Shown: in pieces, positions 8,706 through 17,520 of the stretch
How positions within the stretch are numbered: the stretch's first letter is position 1
Layout of the letters: every line of letters starts with the position of its first letter
From: Hymenobacter aquaticus
GTDB taxonomy: Bacteria; Bacteroidota; Bacteroidia; Cytophagales; Hymenobacteraceae
DNA length: 64,000 nucleotides
Assembly (NCBI RefSeq): GCF_004765605.1
Contig: NZ_SRLC01000001.1
Location: forward strand, 2,852,001-2,916,000
Direction: 5' to 3'
Made by a program: the position numbers and the translations under genes
The notes under the pieces: generated by a model
The model's database searches: none
The model's input: only the letters and a program-made list of their open reading frames with translations
Told to the model about the DNA's origin: nothing

Positions 8706-8823
8706 TAGAACGTCATGCTGAGCGCAGCCGAAGCATCTCTACCGCTTCGTTGCAATGCCGTTGGTTTACCGCTGCGGTAGAGATGCTTCGGCTCCGCTTT
8801 GCTGCGCTCAGCATGACGTTCTA
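8706..8823. repeat. Family A inverted-repeat element, empty form
   Basis: Two facing arms begin AGAACGTCATGCTGAGCGCA at 8707 (right arm ends at 8822) and share CCGAAGCATCTCTACCGC (8728-8745, reverse complement at 8774-8791). The right arm has about 9 extra bases. Only about 28 bp separate the arms. It fills the carB-argF' gap. Confidence 0.85.
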
Positions 8824-8849
8824 GATTTCTCGTTTTGGCGCTCCGACGC

Positions 8850-11800
8850 TTACATCGCCTTATACTCGTTCCAGCTCTTGATCTTCAGATCCTTCAGCTC
8901 CAGGGTGCAGAAGGCCTGGATAAATGCCTTGGCCAAGCGCGCGTTGGTCAGCAGCGGGACGCCGAAATCCACGGCGGTGCGGCGGATTTTGTAGTCGTTG
9001 TCCAGCTCACCCTTCGAGAGGTTCTTGGGAATGTTGATGACCAGGTCGATTTTCTTTTCCTTGAGGTAGGTCAGCACGTTGGGCTCCTGCAGCTCGTCGG
9101 GCCAGAAGAGCAGGCTGCTCGGGATGCTGTTTTCGGCGAAGAAGCGGTGCGTACCCTGGGTGGCGTAGATCTGGTAGCCCTTGCGCACCAGCAGCTCTAC
9201 GGCCGAGAGCAACGCTACTTTCGACTTGATGGGGCCGCCGGAAATCAGCACCGTTTTCTGGGGAATCTTGTAGCCCACGCTCAGCATCGACTTCAGCAGG
9301 GCCTCCTCGGCCGTGTCGCCGAGGCAGCCCACCTCGCCGGTGCTCACCATGTCGACGCGCATCACCGGGTCGGCGCCGGGCAGGCGGGTGAAGGAGAACT
9401 GCGGGGCCTTGACGCCCACGAAAGGCAAATCGTAGACCCGCTCACTCTCGTCGCGCTCCACTTTCAGGCCCAGCAGCACCTGCGTGGCCTTCTGAATCAG
9501 GTTGCGGCCCGAGACTTTCGACACGAAGGGGAAGCTGCGCGAGGCGCGAATGTTGCACTCAATCACCCGGATTTCGCCGTCCTTTTCCAGGAACTGGATG
9601 TTGAACGGCCCACTGATTTCGTACCGTTTGGCAATCTTCTCGGCAATGATTTTGAGCTTGCGCACGGTGCCCACGTAGAGCTTTTGGGGCGGGTAGTACA
9701 TGGTGGCGTCGCCGGAGTGTACGCCGGCAAACTCGACGTGCTCGGAAATGGCGTACGAGACGATTTCGCCCTTGTCGGCCACCGCGTCGAGTTCCACTTC
9801 CTTGGCGTCCTGAATAAACTCGGACACCACCACCGGATACTCCGCGCTGACTTCCTTGGCCGTCTGCAGAAAGCTGTCCAGCTCGAAGGTGTTCGACACC
9901 ACGTTCATGGCCGCGCCCGACAGCACGTACGAGGGCCGAATCAGCACTGGGAAGCCCACTTCCTGCACGAACTGGTGCATGGCTTCCAGGGAAGTCAGCT
10001 CTTTCCAGCGCGGCTGGGCAATGCCCAGTTCGTCCATGATGCTGCTGAACTTGTGGCGGTTTTCGGCCTGGTCAATCATGGCCGCCGTGGTGCCCAGAAT
10101 CGGGGCCTGGGCTTCTTCCAGGCGGGTGGCCAGGTTGTTGGGAATCTGCCCGCCGGTGCTCAGAATCACGCCCTGGGGCTGCTCGAAGTCCAGAATATCC
10201 ATCACCCGCTCGAAGCTCAGCTCCTCGAAGTACAGCCGGTCCGACACGTCGTAGTCGGTCGACACGGTTTCGGGGTTGTAGTTGATGATGATGGTTTTGT
10301 AGCCCTCGGCGGCGGCGGTTTGCACGGCATTCACGCCGCACCAGTCGAACTCCACCGACGAGCCGATGCGGTACACGCCCGAGCCCAGCACCACGATGGA
10401 CTTGCTGGTTTCCGGCGCCAGGTCGTTTTCGGTGCCGTGGTAGGTGCTGTAGAGGTAGTTGGTTTTGGCCGGAAATTCGGCCGCCAGCGTGTCAATCTGC
10501 TTGATGACCGGCAGCACGCCCAGGGCCTTGCGGCGGGCCCGCACCAGCAGCTCGTCGGCTTTCACGTCGCCTTCGCCCAGCAGCTTCACGGCAATCTGCT
10601 GGTCCGAGAAACCGGCTTTTTTGGCTTCGCGCAGCAGCTGCGTTTCCAAGCCGTTGAGGCCGGTAGCGCGGCCCGCCGCCAGCTTATTGCTGAGCTGGAA
10701 GATGGTGAACAGGCGCTGCAAGAACCACAAGTCGATTTTGGTCAGCGCGTGGACCTGCTCGATGCTGTAGCCGGCCTCGAAGGCCAGGTTGATGGCGAAG
10801 ATGCGCTCCTCGTTCGGCTCGCTCAGCAGCTGGTCGATGGTGGCGTTGTCGACCTGCTCGGGCTTGTTGGCCACGAAGCCGCGCTTGCCGGTATCGAGCA
10901 TGCGCAGGCCCTTCTGAATGGCTTCCTCGAACGATTTGCCGATGGCCATGACCTCGCCCACGCTCTTCATGGCCGAGCCGATCTGCCGATTCACGCCCTC
11001 GAACTTGCCCAAGTCCCAGCGCGGCAGCTTCACCACCACATAGTCCAGCGCCGGCTCGAAGAAGGCCGAGGTCGTCTGGGTTACGCTGTTTTTCAGCTCC
11101 GACAGCGAGTAGCCCAGGCTGAGCTTAGCCGCCACAAACGCCAGCGGGTAACCCGTGGCCTTGGAGGCCAGCGCCGAGGAGCGCGACAACCGGGCATTCA
11201 CCTCAATCACGCGGTAATCTTCCGACACGGGGTCGAGGGCGTACTGAATGTTGCACTCGCCCACGATGCCCAGGTGGCGGATGGTCTTGATGCCGATGCT
11301 GCGCAGCTTGTGGTACTCGCGGTTGCTCAAGGTCTGCGACGGAGCCACCACGATGCTCTCCCCGGTGTGAATGCCGATGGGGTCGAAGTTCTCCATGTTG
11401 CAGACCGTGATGCAGTTATCGTACTGGTCGCGCACCACTTCGTACTCCACTTCCTTCCAGCCCTTCAAGGATTCCTCCACCAGGATCTGGTCGGACGTGG
11501 TGAAGGATTTCTGGGCCAGGGCCCGCAGCTCGTCCATGTTGTTGGCGAAGCCGCTGCCCAGGCCGCCCAGCGCAAACGCCGCCCGCACGATGATGGGGAA
11601 GCCGATTTTCTCGCCGGCCGCCAGCGCGTCTTCCATCGTCGTCACGGCCACGCTGCGGGCCGAGAGCACGCCAATCTGGTCGAGCTTGTCCTTGAAAATG
11701 TCCCGGTCCTCGGTGTCGATGATGCTCTGCACGGGCGTGCCCAGCACCTGCACGTTGTACTTCTCAAACACCCCGGCGCGGTACAACGCTACGGCGCAGT

Positions 11801-12080
11801 TCAGCGCCGTTTGGCCACCGAAAGCCACCAGAATACCGTCGGGCTGTTCCTTCTTGATGACTTCCTCCACGAAGAAGGGCGTCACGGGCAGGAAGTACAC
11901 GTCGTCGGCAATATTGTCCGACGTCTGCACGGTGGCAATGTTGGGATTGATGAGGATGGTGCGGATGCCTTCCTCCTTCAGCGCCTTCAGCGCCTGGGAG
12001 CCGGAGTAGTCGAACTCGCCGGCCTCGCCGATTTTCAGCGCGCCGGAACCGAGGATGAGAACTTTATTGGGTTTGTTCAT
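8850..12080 (-). CDS. carB: Carbamoyl-phosphate synthase large subunit
   Basis: 1076 residues, the normal length. It makes carbamoyl phosphate from bicarbonate, ATP and ammonia passed from CarA, for arginine and pyrimidine synthesis. Both ATP-grasp halves are present. The first starts VLILGSGALKIGEAGEFDYS, the second VLGSGVYRIGSSVEFDWCG near residue 560. The oligomerisation region lies between them (AKKAGFSDQQIAVKL), and a C-terminal MGS-like allosteric domain covers about 930-1076 (KSKVALLSAVELLVRKGYQI). The gene is in the same direction as carA but is separated from it by a 728-bp inverted-repeat element. Without that element the gap would be about 31 bp. Confidence 0.97.
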   Translation of the reverse strand: MNKPNKVLILGSGALKIGEAGEFDYSGSQALKALKEEGIRTILINPNIATVQTSDNIADDVYFLPVTPFFVEEVIKKEQPDGILVAFGGQTALNCAVALYRAGVFEKYNVQVLGTPVQSIIDTEDRDIFKDKLDQIGVLSARSVAVTTMEDALAAGEKIGFPIIVRAAFALGGLGSGFANNMDELRALAQKSFTTSDQILVEESLKGWKEVEYEVVRDQYDNCITVCNMENFDPIGIHTGESIVVAPSQTLSNREYHKLRSIGIKTIRHLGIVGECNIQYALDPVSEDYRVIEVNARLSRSSALASKATGYPLAFVAAKLSLGYSLSELKNSVTQTTSAFFEPALDYVVVKLPRWDLGKFEGVNRQIGSAMKSVGEVMAIGKSFEEAIQKGLRMLDTGKRGFVANKPEQVDNATIDQLLSEPNEERIFAINLAFEAGYSIEQVHALTKIDLWFLQRLFTIFQLSNKLAAGRATGLNGLETQLLREAKKAGFSDQQIAVKLLGEGDVKADELLVRARRKALGVLPVIKQIDTLAAEFPAKTNYLYSTYHGTENDLAPETSKSIVVLGSGVYRIGSSVEFDWCGVNAVQTAAAEGYKTIIINYNPETVSTDYDVSDRLYFEELSFERVMDILDFEQPQGVILSTGGQIPNNLATRLEEAQAPILGTTAAMIDQAENRHKFSSIMDELGIAQPRWKELTSLEAMHQFVQEVGFPVLIRPSYVLSGAAMNVVSNTFELDSFLQTAKEVSAEYPVVVSEFIQDAKEVELDAVADKGEIVSYAISEHVEFAGVHSGDATMYYPPQKLYVGTVRKLKIIAEKIAKRYEISGPFNIQFLEKDGEIRVIECNIRASRSFPFVSKVSGRNLIQKATQVLLGLKVERDESERVYDLPFVGVKAPQFSFTRLPGADPVMRVDMVSTGEVGCLGDTAEEALLKSMLSVGYKIPQKTVLISGGPIKSKVALLSAVELLVRKGYQIYATQGTHRFFAENSIPSSLLFWPDELQEPNVLTYLKEKKIDLVINIPKNLSKGELDNDYKIRRTAVDFGVPLLTNARLAKAFIQAFCTLELKDLKIKSWNEYKAM

Positions 12081-12163
12081 TATGTCGTGTGTGCAAACAG
12101 AACGTCATGCTGAGCGAAGCGCAGCGGAGTCGAAGCATCTCTACCGCTTCGTTGAAGAGGTAA

Positions 12164-12454
12164 TCAGCCAGACCAGGTTTCTAAATCAATGGCCTGCCAA
12201 GTCGGATTAAATTCGGTAATCAACGCATCCTTTTTCTTGCGTGTCCAGCCTTTCAGCTGTTTCTCCCGCTCTATGGCTTGCGTTGCATCAGGAGCAATTT
12301 CAAAGTAGACCAGCAAATCCGTCTGATACCGGCCGGTGAATTTTCCGGCGTCACCCCGGTCACTGCTGTGCTCGTAAAGTCGCCGCGTGAGGTCATTGGT
12401 GACGCCGATGTACAAAACGGTTTGGGTTTGATTGGTCAGGATATAGACGTACAC
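12164..12454 (-). CDS. GIY-YIG nuclease family protein
   Basis: 96 residues forming a single GIY-YIG domain of the small stand-alone type. It starts MYVYILTN with YIG in VLYIGVTNDLTRRLYEH, which supplies the two motif Tyr residues and the catalytic Arg. A later Glu in AIEREKQLKGWTRKKK fits the metal-binding position. These domains nick or cut DNA; the small stand-alone ones are common in multiple copies in Bacteroidetes and have no assigned role. It lies 12 bp after the hypothetical gene at 12467, in the same direction, so the two probably share a transcript. Both lie between the arms of a family A inverted repeat inside the carAB operon. Confidence 0.9.
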   Translation of the reverse strand: MYVYILTNQTQTVLYIGVTNDLTRRLYEHSSDRGDAGKFTGRYQTDLLVYFEIAPDATQAIEREKQLKGWTRKKKDALITEFNPTWQAIDLETWSG

Positions 12455-12466
12455 GGCAATATTTTA

Positions 12467-12754
12467 TTAATCTGACCAAATCATTTTAGAGAAAATGCTT
12501 TGTGGGCAAACTACAATTATTGCTTTTTGTGATGCCAATAGCTCAGGCTCTTTGCTTACAGCGTCAAGAGCTTCAACTTTTAAGTCTTCGGCATTAATAG
12601 GATGCTCGATAGAACTGCTACCGTATTCGTCTTCTTCCAAAACGAGCTTGCCTACTTCTACCTCACCATTCTGAATTAGAAGTATTGCAGTGCCGGACTT
12701 TATCTCAGGTCCAGTGCTACCATCAGCATAGAGAGTTATTCTTTGTAGCCTCAT
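12467..12754 (-). CDS. Hypothetical protein, cargo of the carAB insertion
   Basis: 95 residues; I do not recognise the family. It is acidic and probably a small beta-rich fold (RLQRITLYADGSTGPEIKSG, then TAILLIQNGEVEVGKLVLEE) with no signal peptide or membrane segment. The C-terminal strand AIIVVCPQSIFSK holds the only Cys. Codon use is AT-richer than in the flanking car genes (for example many AAA, TTA and ATA-type codons), which points to a separate origin. It lies just upstream of the GIY-YIG gene, perhaps as its partner. It could also simply be passenger DNA. Confidence 0.6.
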   Translation of the reverse strand: MRLQRITLYADGSTGPEIKSGTAILLIQNGEVEVGKLVLEEDEYGSSSIEHPINAEDLKVEALDAVSKEPELLASQKAIIVVCPQSIFSKMIWSD

Positions 12755-12839
12755 TGAGTTATTTTATGACGGTTACTGCTTCAACGAAGCGGTAGAGATG
12801 CTTCGGTAAACTCAGCATGACGTTCTTTTTCGGGTCGTT

Positions 12840-13919
12840 CTATTTAGCAGCCTTATACTCCGCAACCGCCTTCAGAAAGTCATCGAACAGATACTCCGTA
12901 TCCTCAGGGCCGCCGGCGGCTTCGGGGTGGAACTGGGTGGAGAAGAAGGGCTTGGTCTGGTGCTTGATGCCTTCACAAGTGCCGTCGTTCAGGTTTTCGA
13001 ACAGCATGGTCCAGTCGGCGGGCAGCGTGGCGGTATCGACGGCGAAGCCGTGGTTCTGGCTGGTGATATAGCTGCGCTTGGTGCCGGTGAGCAGCACGGG
13101 CTGGTTGTGGCTGCGGTGGCCGTACTTGAGCTTGAACGTGTCGCCGCCCGCAGCCAGGCCCATGAGCTGGGAGCCCAGGCAGATGCCGAAGATGGGCTTG
13201 TCCTGGCTGAGCGCCGTTTGCAGGTGCTTAATCGTGGCCTCGCACATCTTCGGGTCGCCGGGGCCGTTGCTCAGGAACAGGCCGTCGTAGTCGAGCTTCG
13301 TGAAGTCGTAGTCCCAGGGCACGCGGATCAGTTCCACGTCGCGCTGGAGGAAGCAGCGGATGATGTTGGTCTTGGTGCCGCAGTCGACGAGCACGATTTT
13401 GTGCTGCCCGCTGCCGTAGTGCTGCACTTCGGTGGGGCTCACCTGGGCCACGAGGTTGTCCTGGTTGGGGTCGTGCAGGGGCACGTCCTCTTCGGCCACG
13501 ATTTTGCCCAGCATGGCGCCTTTCTCCCGCAGAATCTTGGTCAGCATGCGGGTATCGACGCCGAAGATGCCGGGGATGTTGTACTCCTGGAGCCAGTCGC
13601 CGAGGCTTTTGGCGGCGTTCCAGTGGCTGTGCTCCTCGGAGTAGTAGTTCACCACCAAGCCGGCAATGTGAATCTTGTCGGACTCGAAAATCCGGGAAAT
13701 AGACTCGTAGAGCTCCTCGCCGGGCACGCCGTAGTTGCCCACCATCGGGTAGGTGAGCACCAGAATCTGGCCGGCGAAGGACGGGTCGGTGAGGTTTTCG
13801 GGGTAGCCGGTCATGGCCGTGCTGAACACGACCTCCCCGGCCGAGGAGGTGTAGGCGCCGAAGGAAGTACCCTGGATTTCGGTGCCGTCTTCGAGGACGA
13901 GTTTTACGGTTTGGGACAT
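12840..13919 (-). CDS. carA: Carbamoyl-phosphate synthase small (glutaminase) subunit
   Basis: 359 residues, usual length. It hydrolyses glutamine and passes ammonia to CarB. The N-terminal domain starts VKLVLEDGTEIQGTSFGAY. The C-terminal class I glutamine amidotransferase domain has the nucleophile Cys in FGICLGSQLMGLA and the His-Glu pair in FHPEAAGGPEDTE. The oxyanion segment LSNGPGDPKMCE is also intact. It lies between argD and the element that splits it from carB. Expression of carB may therefore depend on read-through across 760 bp or on a promoter within the element. Confidence 0.97.
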   Translation of the reverse strand: MSQTVKLVLEDGTEIQGTSFGAYTSSAGEVVFSTAMTGYPENLTDPSFAGQILVLTYPMVGNYGVPGEELYESISRIFESDKIHIAGLVVNYYSEEHSHWNAAKSLGDWLQEYNIPGIFGVDTRMLTKILREKGAMLGKIVAEEDVPLHDPNQDNLVAQVSPTEVQHYGSGQHKIVLVDCGTKTNIIRCFLQRDVELIRVPWDYDFTKLDYDGLFLSNGPGDPKMCEATIKHLQTALSQDKPIFGICLGSQLMGLAAGGDTFKLKYGHRSHNQPVLLTGTKRSYITSQNHGFAVDTATLPADWTMLFENLNDGTCEGIKHQTKPFFSTQFHPEAAGGPEDTEYLFDDFLKAVAEYKAAK

Positions 13920-13930
13920 CTATCGTAGGA

Positions 13931-14038
13931 TGTAGAGACGCGTATTCGCGTCTCAATCGTTGCTGATGTTGTTTATGCGGGGCCGACGTTCTGGCGCCAG
14001 CCGTTCAACGGGAAGACGCAAAATATTGCGTCGCTACA
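13931..14038. repeat. Family C inverted-repeat element (carA-argD gap)
   Basis: The left arm starts TGTAGAGACGCGTATTCGCG (13931), itself a hairpin, and the right arm ends TTGCGTCGCTACA (14038). The right arm is more diverged than in other copies. Further copies: 24314-24435, 42720-42804 and 63459-63551. Confidence 0.75.
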
Positions 14039-14043
14039 CCGTT

Positions 14044-15207
14044 CTAATCCAGCGCCGACGCTTGGGGAATCTCGGCCACCGACTTCTCCGTCAGGGCGTA
14101 CAGCGCCTGCAGGAACCGGTCGACTTCGGCCTGGGTGATGTTCAACGGGGGCAACAGGCGCAGCACCGTGGGGTCGGAAGCGTTGCCCACGAAGATGTGG
14201 TAGTCCGTGAGCAGCTTGTCGCGCACGTCCTTAATAGGGAAGTCGTACTTGATGCCCACCATCAGGCCCCGGCCCCGGATTTCCTCGGCCCCGGCCTTGG
14301 CTTCCAGCTCCTGCCGAAGATAAGCGCCCAGCTCGGCCGCGTGATTCAGCAGATTTTCCTGCTCAATAACTTCCAGTACGGCCAGCGCGGCGGCGCAGGC
14401 CAGGTGGTTGCCGCCGAAGGTGGTGCCCAGCAAACCATAGGAAGCCTTTAATTCCGGCGAAATCAGGATGCCGCCGATGGGGAAGCCGTTGCCCATGCCT
14501 TTCGCGACGGAAATAACGTCGGGCTGAATCCCGGCGTGCTGGTGGGCGAAGAACTTACCGCTGCGGCCGTAGCCGCTCTGCACCTCGTCGGCAATGAGCA
14601 GGGCTCCGTACTGCTTGCACAAAGCGGCCAGACTTTGCAGGAACTCGTCGGATGGCATGATGATGCCGCCCACGCCCTGAATGGGCTCAATGATGGCCGC
14701 GCAGACGTCCCCGTCCTGCAGCTGCTTTTCCACGGCGGCCAGGTCGTAGTCCACGAAGGCAATACGGTGGCCGGCGTTGAAGGGCGCGACAATCTTGGGA
14801 TTGTCGGTGGCGGCTACGGCCCCGGAAGTCCGGCCGTGAAAAGCGCCTTTGAAGGCAATAACGCGGCTTTTTCCGGTGTGGAAGGAAGCCAGCTTCAGGG
14901 CGTTTTCGTTGGCCTCGGCCCCGGAGTTGCACAGGAACAGCGAGTAGCTTTCGTAGCCCGACACCTGCCCGAGCTTGTGGGCCAGCTGCTGCTGAATCGG
15001 AATCTGCACCGAGTTGGAGTAGAAGCCGATGTTCTGCAGTTGCTCGGTGAGGCGCTGCACGTAGTGCGGGTGGCTGTGGCCGATGGAAATAACGGCGTGC
15101 CCGCCGTAGAAATCCAGGTATTCCTGGCCCTGGTCGTCCCAGAGCTTCGCCCCGAGCGCCTTAACCGGCGTGATGTTGACGAGCGGATAAACGTTGAAAA
15201 GCTCCAT
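14044..15207 (-). CDS. argD: Acetylornithine (or succinylornithine) aminotransferase
   Basis: 387 residues from the ATG at 15207, chosen because it gives MELFNVYPLVNITPVKALG, the normal family start; the longer open frame runs through a repeat. It is a class III PLP transaminase that moves the amino group from glutamate to the acylated glutamate semialdehyde. The pattern includes GGHAVISIGHSHPHYV, SGAEANENALKLAS, the DEVQSGYGRSGKF segment with the PLP-contacting Asp, and the Lys in SVAKGMGNGFPIGG. GTTFGGNHLACAAALAVLE completes the fold. It sits in the arginine operon between argC and carA. Acetyl versus succinyl specificity is not visible. Confidence 0.94.
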   Translation of the reverse strand: MELFNVYPLVNITPVKALGAKLWDDQGQEYLDFYGGHAVISIGHSHPHYVQRLTEQLQNIGFYSNSVQIPIQQQLAHKLGQVSGYESYSLFLCNSGAEANENALKLASFHTGKSRVIAFKGAFHGRTSGAVAATDNPKIVAPFNAGHRIAFVDYDLAAVEKQLQDGDVCAAIIEPIQGVGGIIMPSDEFLQSLAALCKQYGALLIADEVQSGYGRSGKFFAHQHAGIQPDVISVAKGMGNGFPIGGILISPELKASYGLLGTTFGGNHLACAAALAVLEVIEQENLLNHAAELGAYLRQELEAKAGAEEIRGRGLMVGIKYDFPIKDVRDKLLTDYHIFVGNASDPTVLRLLPPLNITQAEVDRFLQALYALTEKSVAEIPQASALD

Positions 15208-15223
15208 GGTTTGCAAGTCATTG

Positions 15224-15342
15224 ACCCCACCCCCGGCCCCTCCGGGAGAGGGGTGCGTTCTGGTAGTTGGGCTACTATGGATATGATTTTGAAAAAGTCG
15301 TCTGGCACCCCTCTCCCGGAGGGGAGGGGCCGGGGGTGGGGT
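15224..15342. repeat. Family F inverted-repeat element (argC-argD gap)
   Basis: The arms ACCCCACCCCCGGCCCC...GAGAGGGGTGC (15224-15255) and their reverse complement (15305-15342) differ by one 5-base deletion in the left arm. The spacer is about 49 bp. The outer end of the right arm overlaps the argC stop codon. A second copy is at 37626-37749. Confidence 0.85.
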
Positions 15343-16322
15343 TAGAAAAGCACCGATTTGAGGTTGAGTCCCGTCGTTTCCGGCAGGCCAAAAAGGAGGT
15401 TCATGTTCTGGACGGCCTGCCCCGAAGCACCCTTCACTAAGTTGTCGATGACCGAGGTGATGAGCAGTTGCTTGCCGACTTTTTGCACGTGCAGCAGGCA
15501 CTTGTTGGTATTCACCACCTGCTTCAGATGCACTTCCTTATCCGACACCGTCGTAAACGGCGCGTCGGCGTAAAACTTCTGGTACAGCTCCCGGGCCTCG
15601 TCCTGGGTCAGGTCCGAAGGCGTGTAGACGCTGGCGAAGATGCCCCGGGCGAAGTTGCCGCGGTAGGGAATGAAGTGAATGTCCACGGCCAGTTCGTGCT
15701 GCAGCTGGGCCAGGCTCTCCGCTATTTCGCCTAAGTGTTGGTGGGTAAAGGGCTTGTAGATGGACACGTTGTTGGTGCGCCACGAGAAGTGCACCGTTTC
15801 CGCCAAGCTCTGCCCCGCGCCCGTGCTGCCCGTTATGGCCGATACGTGCACGTCCTCGGTCAGCTTACCGGCCTGGGCCAGCGGCAGCAACGCCAGCTGA
15901 ATGGCGGTGGCAAAGCAGCCGGGATTAGCAATACTCTGGGCCTGCTGAATCCGGCCTTTGTTCAGCTCGGGCAGGCCGTAGACAAACTCCCGGTCGGCAA
16001 ACTCGGCGTCGGCCTCCAGGCGGAAGTCGTTGCTCAGGTCGATGACGTGGGTGGTGTCGGGCAGCGGGTGTTGAGCCAGCCAGGCTTTCGAGTTGCCGTG
16101 GCCCAGGCAGAGAAACACCACGTCTTCGTCGCCGGCCAGCCCCGAGGCAAACACCAGGTCAGTGTCGCCCACCAGGTCGTCGTGCACTTGGTGCACGGGG
16201 TTGCCCGCGTTGGACGAGCTGACGATGCCGCCCAGCTCCACAAACTCGTGGTGGAGCAGAATGCGGATCAGCTCCCCGGCCGTGTAGCCGGCCCCGCCCA
16301 CAATGCCGGCCTTAATTTTCAT
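15342..16322 (-). CDS. argC: N-acetyl-gamma-glutamyl-phosphate reductase
   Basis: 326 residues. It reduces acyl-glutamyl phosphate with NADPH in the third step of arginine synthesis. The Rossmann start is IKAGIVGGAGYTAGELIRIL, the catalytic Cys lies in SIANPGCFATAIQLALL, and GSTGAGQSLAETVHFSWR and RGIFASVYT are typical of the family. The start overlaps the argG stop by 11 bp, which argues for translational coupling. Its stop codon TAA coincides with the edge of the family F repeat. Confidence 0.95.
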   Translation of the reverse strand: MKIKAGIVGGAGYTAGELIRILLHHEFVELGGIVSSSNAGNPVHQVHDDLVGDTDLVFASGLAGDEDVVFLCLGHGNSKAWLAQHPLPDTTHVIDLSNDFRLEADAEFADREFVYGLPELNKGRIQQAQSIANPGCFATAIQLALLPLAQAGKLTEDVHVSAITGSTGAGQSLAETVHFSWRTNNVSIYKPFTHQHLGEIAESLAQLQHELAVDIHFIPYRGNFARGIFASVYTPSDLTQDEARELYQKFYADAPFTTVSDKEVHLKQVVNTNKCLLHVQKVGKQLLITSVIDNLVKGASGQAVQNMNLLFGLPETTGLNLKSVLF

Positions 16323-17499
16323 CGTTGAAGGAAGAGTGAATGCGCAGCTGGTTGCTGAAAATCTTGATAAAGCCCTTGGCGTCGCGGCCGTCCCAGGCGT
16401 CGTTTTCCTCGCCGTACGTCGCCACTTTGGAGCGCATCATGTCGTAGCGCGACTCGATGCCCTGCAACTCAAACTGGTAGGGCTTTAGCGTCACGAACAC
16501 CTTGCCCGACACCCGCTCCTGCGAGGAAGTCAGCAGGGCTTCGAAGTCGCGCATCACCGGGTCGAGGTACTGGGCCTCGTGCAGCAGCGTACCGTACCAG
16601 TTGGCCACGTAGTCCTTGTGCAGCAGCTGCCAGCGCGAGCTAGTGTGCTTTTCCAGCAAGTGGTGGGCCTTGAGCAGAATCAGCGGGGCGGGCGCCTCGA
16701 AGCCCACGCGGCCCTTGATACCCAGAATCGTGTCGCCCACATGGGTGTCGCGGCCAATGGCGTAGGTGCCGGCCAGCTCGTTCAGGGCCTGAATCAAGGC
16801 CACCGGGTTCATGGTTTCGCCGTTCAGCGCTACCGGCTCGCCTTTCTCGAAGGTAATTTCGATGTTGGTCGGCTCCGTGGCGCTGAGCTGAGTCGGATAC
16901 GCCGACTCGGGCAGAGCCTGGTGCGAAGTCAGGGTTTCGACACCGCCGACGCTGGTACCCCAGATACCCTTGTTAATCGAGTATTTGGCTTTTTCCCAGC
17001 TCATCTCGAAGCCGTGCTGATTCAGAAAGTCGATTTCGGCCTGGCGGGACAGTTTCAAATCCCGGATGGGCGTGATGATTTCCGTGTTGGGGGCAATGAC
17101 CGAGAAGGCCACGTCGAAACGGACCTGGTCGTTGCCGGCGCCGGTGCTGCCGTGGGCAATGTAGTCGGCCTTATGCTCGCGGGCATACTCGGCCAGCGCC
17201 AGGCTCTGGAACATCCGCTCGGCGCTGACACTCAGCGGGTACGTATCGTTCTTGAGGATATTACCGAAGATGAGGTAGCGCAAACAGTCCTGGTAGAAGC
17301 GCTGGGTTACGTCGATGACCTCGTGCTTGGTCGAGCCCAGCTCGTAGGCCCGCTTCTCGATGGCCGCCAGCTCCTCCTCGGAGAAGCCGCCGGAGTTGAC
17401 GATAACCGTGTGCACTTCCAGACCCAGCTCGCGGGTCAGGTACACCACGCAGTAGGACGTATCCAAGCCGCCGCTGTACGCTAAAACTACCTTTTTCAT
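16312..17499 (-). CDS. argG: Argininosuccinate synthase
   Basis: 395 residues. It joins citrulline and aspartate using ATP. The P-loop-like pyrophosphatase motif is KKVVLAYSGGLDTSYCV. Other landmarks are HGSTGAGNDQVRFDVAF, the RQAEIDFLNQHGFEM segment and YSINKGIWGTSVGG. It is the second gene of the minus-strand arginine operon, after the GNAT gene, with a family B inverted repeat in the 144-bp gap. Its 3' end overlaps argC. Confidence 0.96.
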   Translation of the reverse strand: MKKVVLAYSGGLDTSYCVVYLTRELGLEVHTVIVNSGGFSEEELAAIEKRAYELGSTKHEVIDVTQRFYQDCLRYLIFGNILKNDTYPLSVSAERMFQSLALAEYAREHKADYIAHGSTGAGNDQVRFDVAFSVIAPNTEIITPIRDLKLSRQAEIDFLNQHGFEMSWEKAKYSINKGIWGTSVGGVETLTSHQALPESAYPTQLSATEPTNIEITFEKGEPVALNGETMNPVALIQALNELAGTYAIGRDTHVGDTILGIKGRVGFEAPAPLILLKAHHLLEKHTSSRWQLLHKDYVANWYGTLLHEAQYLDPVMRDFEALLTSSQERVSGKVFVTLKPYQFELQGIESRYDMMRSKVATYGEENDAWDGRDAKGFIKIFSNQLRIHSSFNDEN

Positions 17500-17520
17500 G
17501 TGTTGTTAAGTGTTTATCAA

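Larger units (their letters stand above)
12099..12826. mobile_element. Family A inverted-repeat element carrying a GIY-YIG nuclease and a hypothetical gene
   Basis: The outer ends are a perfect 16-bp inverted repeat, AGAACGTCATGCTGAG (12099-12114; reverse complement at 12811-12826). The inner ends are a perfect 27-bp inverted repeat (12131-12157 and 12779-12805). The same arms occur without cargo at 8706-8823. Here two lower-GC genes fill the space: the GIY-YIG stop lies 6 bp from the left arm and the hypothetical start 24 bp from the right arm. The element sits exactly in the carA-carB gap. I see no target-site duplication. Reading it as a mobile unit is an inference. Confidence 0.65.

Noticed and set aside
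8706..8823. Reading the family A, B and C hairpins as simple Rho-independent terminators
   Set aside because: They lack consistent T tracts, lie inside operons where read-through is needed, and recur in near-identical form at unrelated sites. Repeat elements explain them better, although some may affect transcript ends.
8835..12113. A 1092-codon open frame on the plus strand
   Set aside because: It lies exactly antisense to carB. High GC and codon bias of carB keep the opposite frame open; its translation (rich in His, Gly, Val, Gln) resembles no protein family. The same applies to the long antisense frames at 1755-4202, 25213-27753, 34486-36498, 50633-52498, 52668-54350, 54426-57017 and 58458-60386.
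12099..12826. Assigning the element to a known IS family or group I intron homing endonuclease
   Set aside because: There is no transposase (no DDE or HUH domain), no intron secondary structure evident, and the insertion is between genes rather than within a coding sequence.
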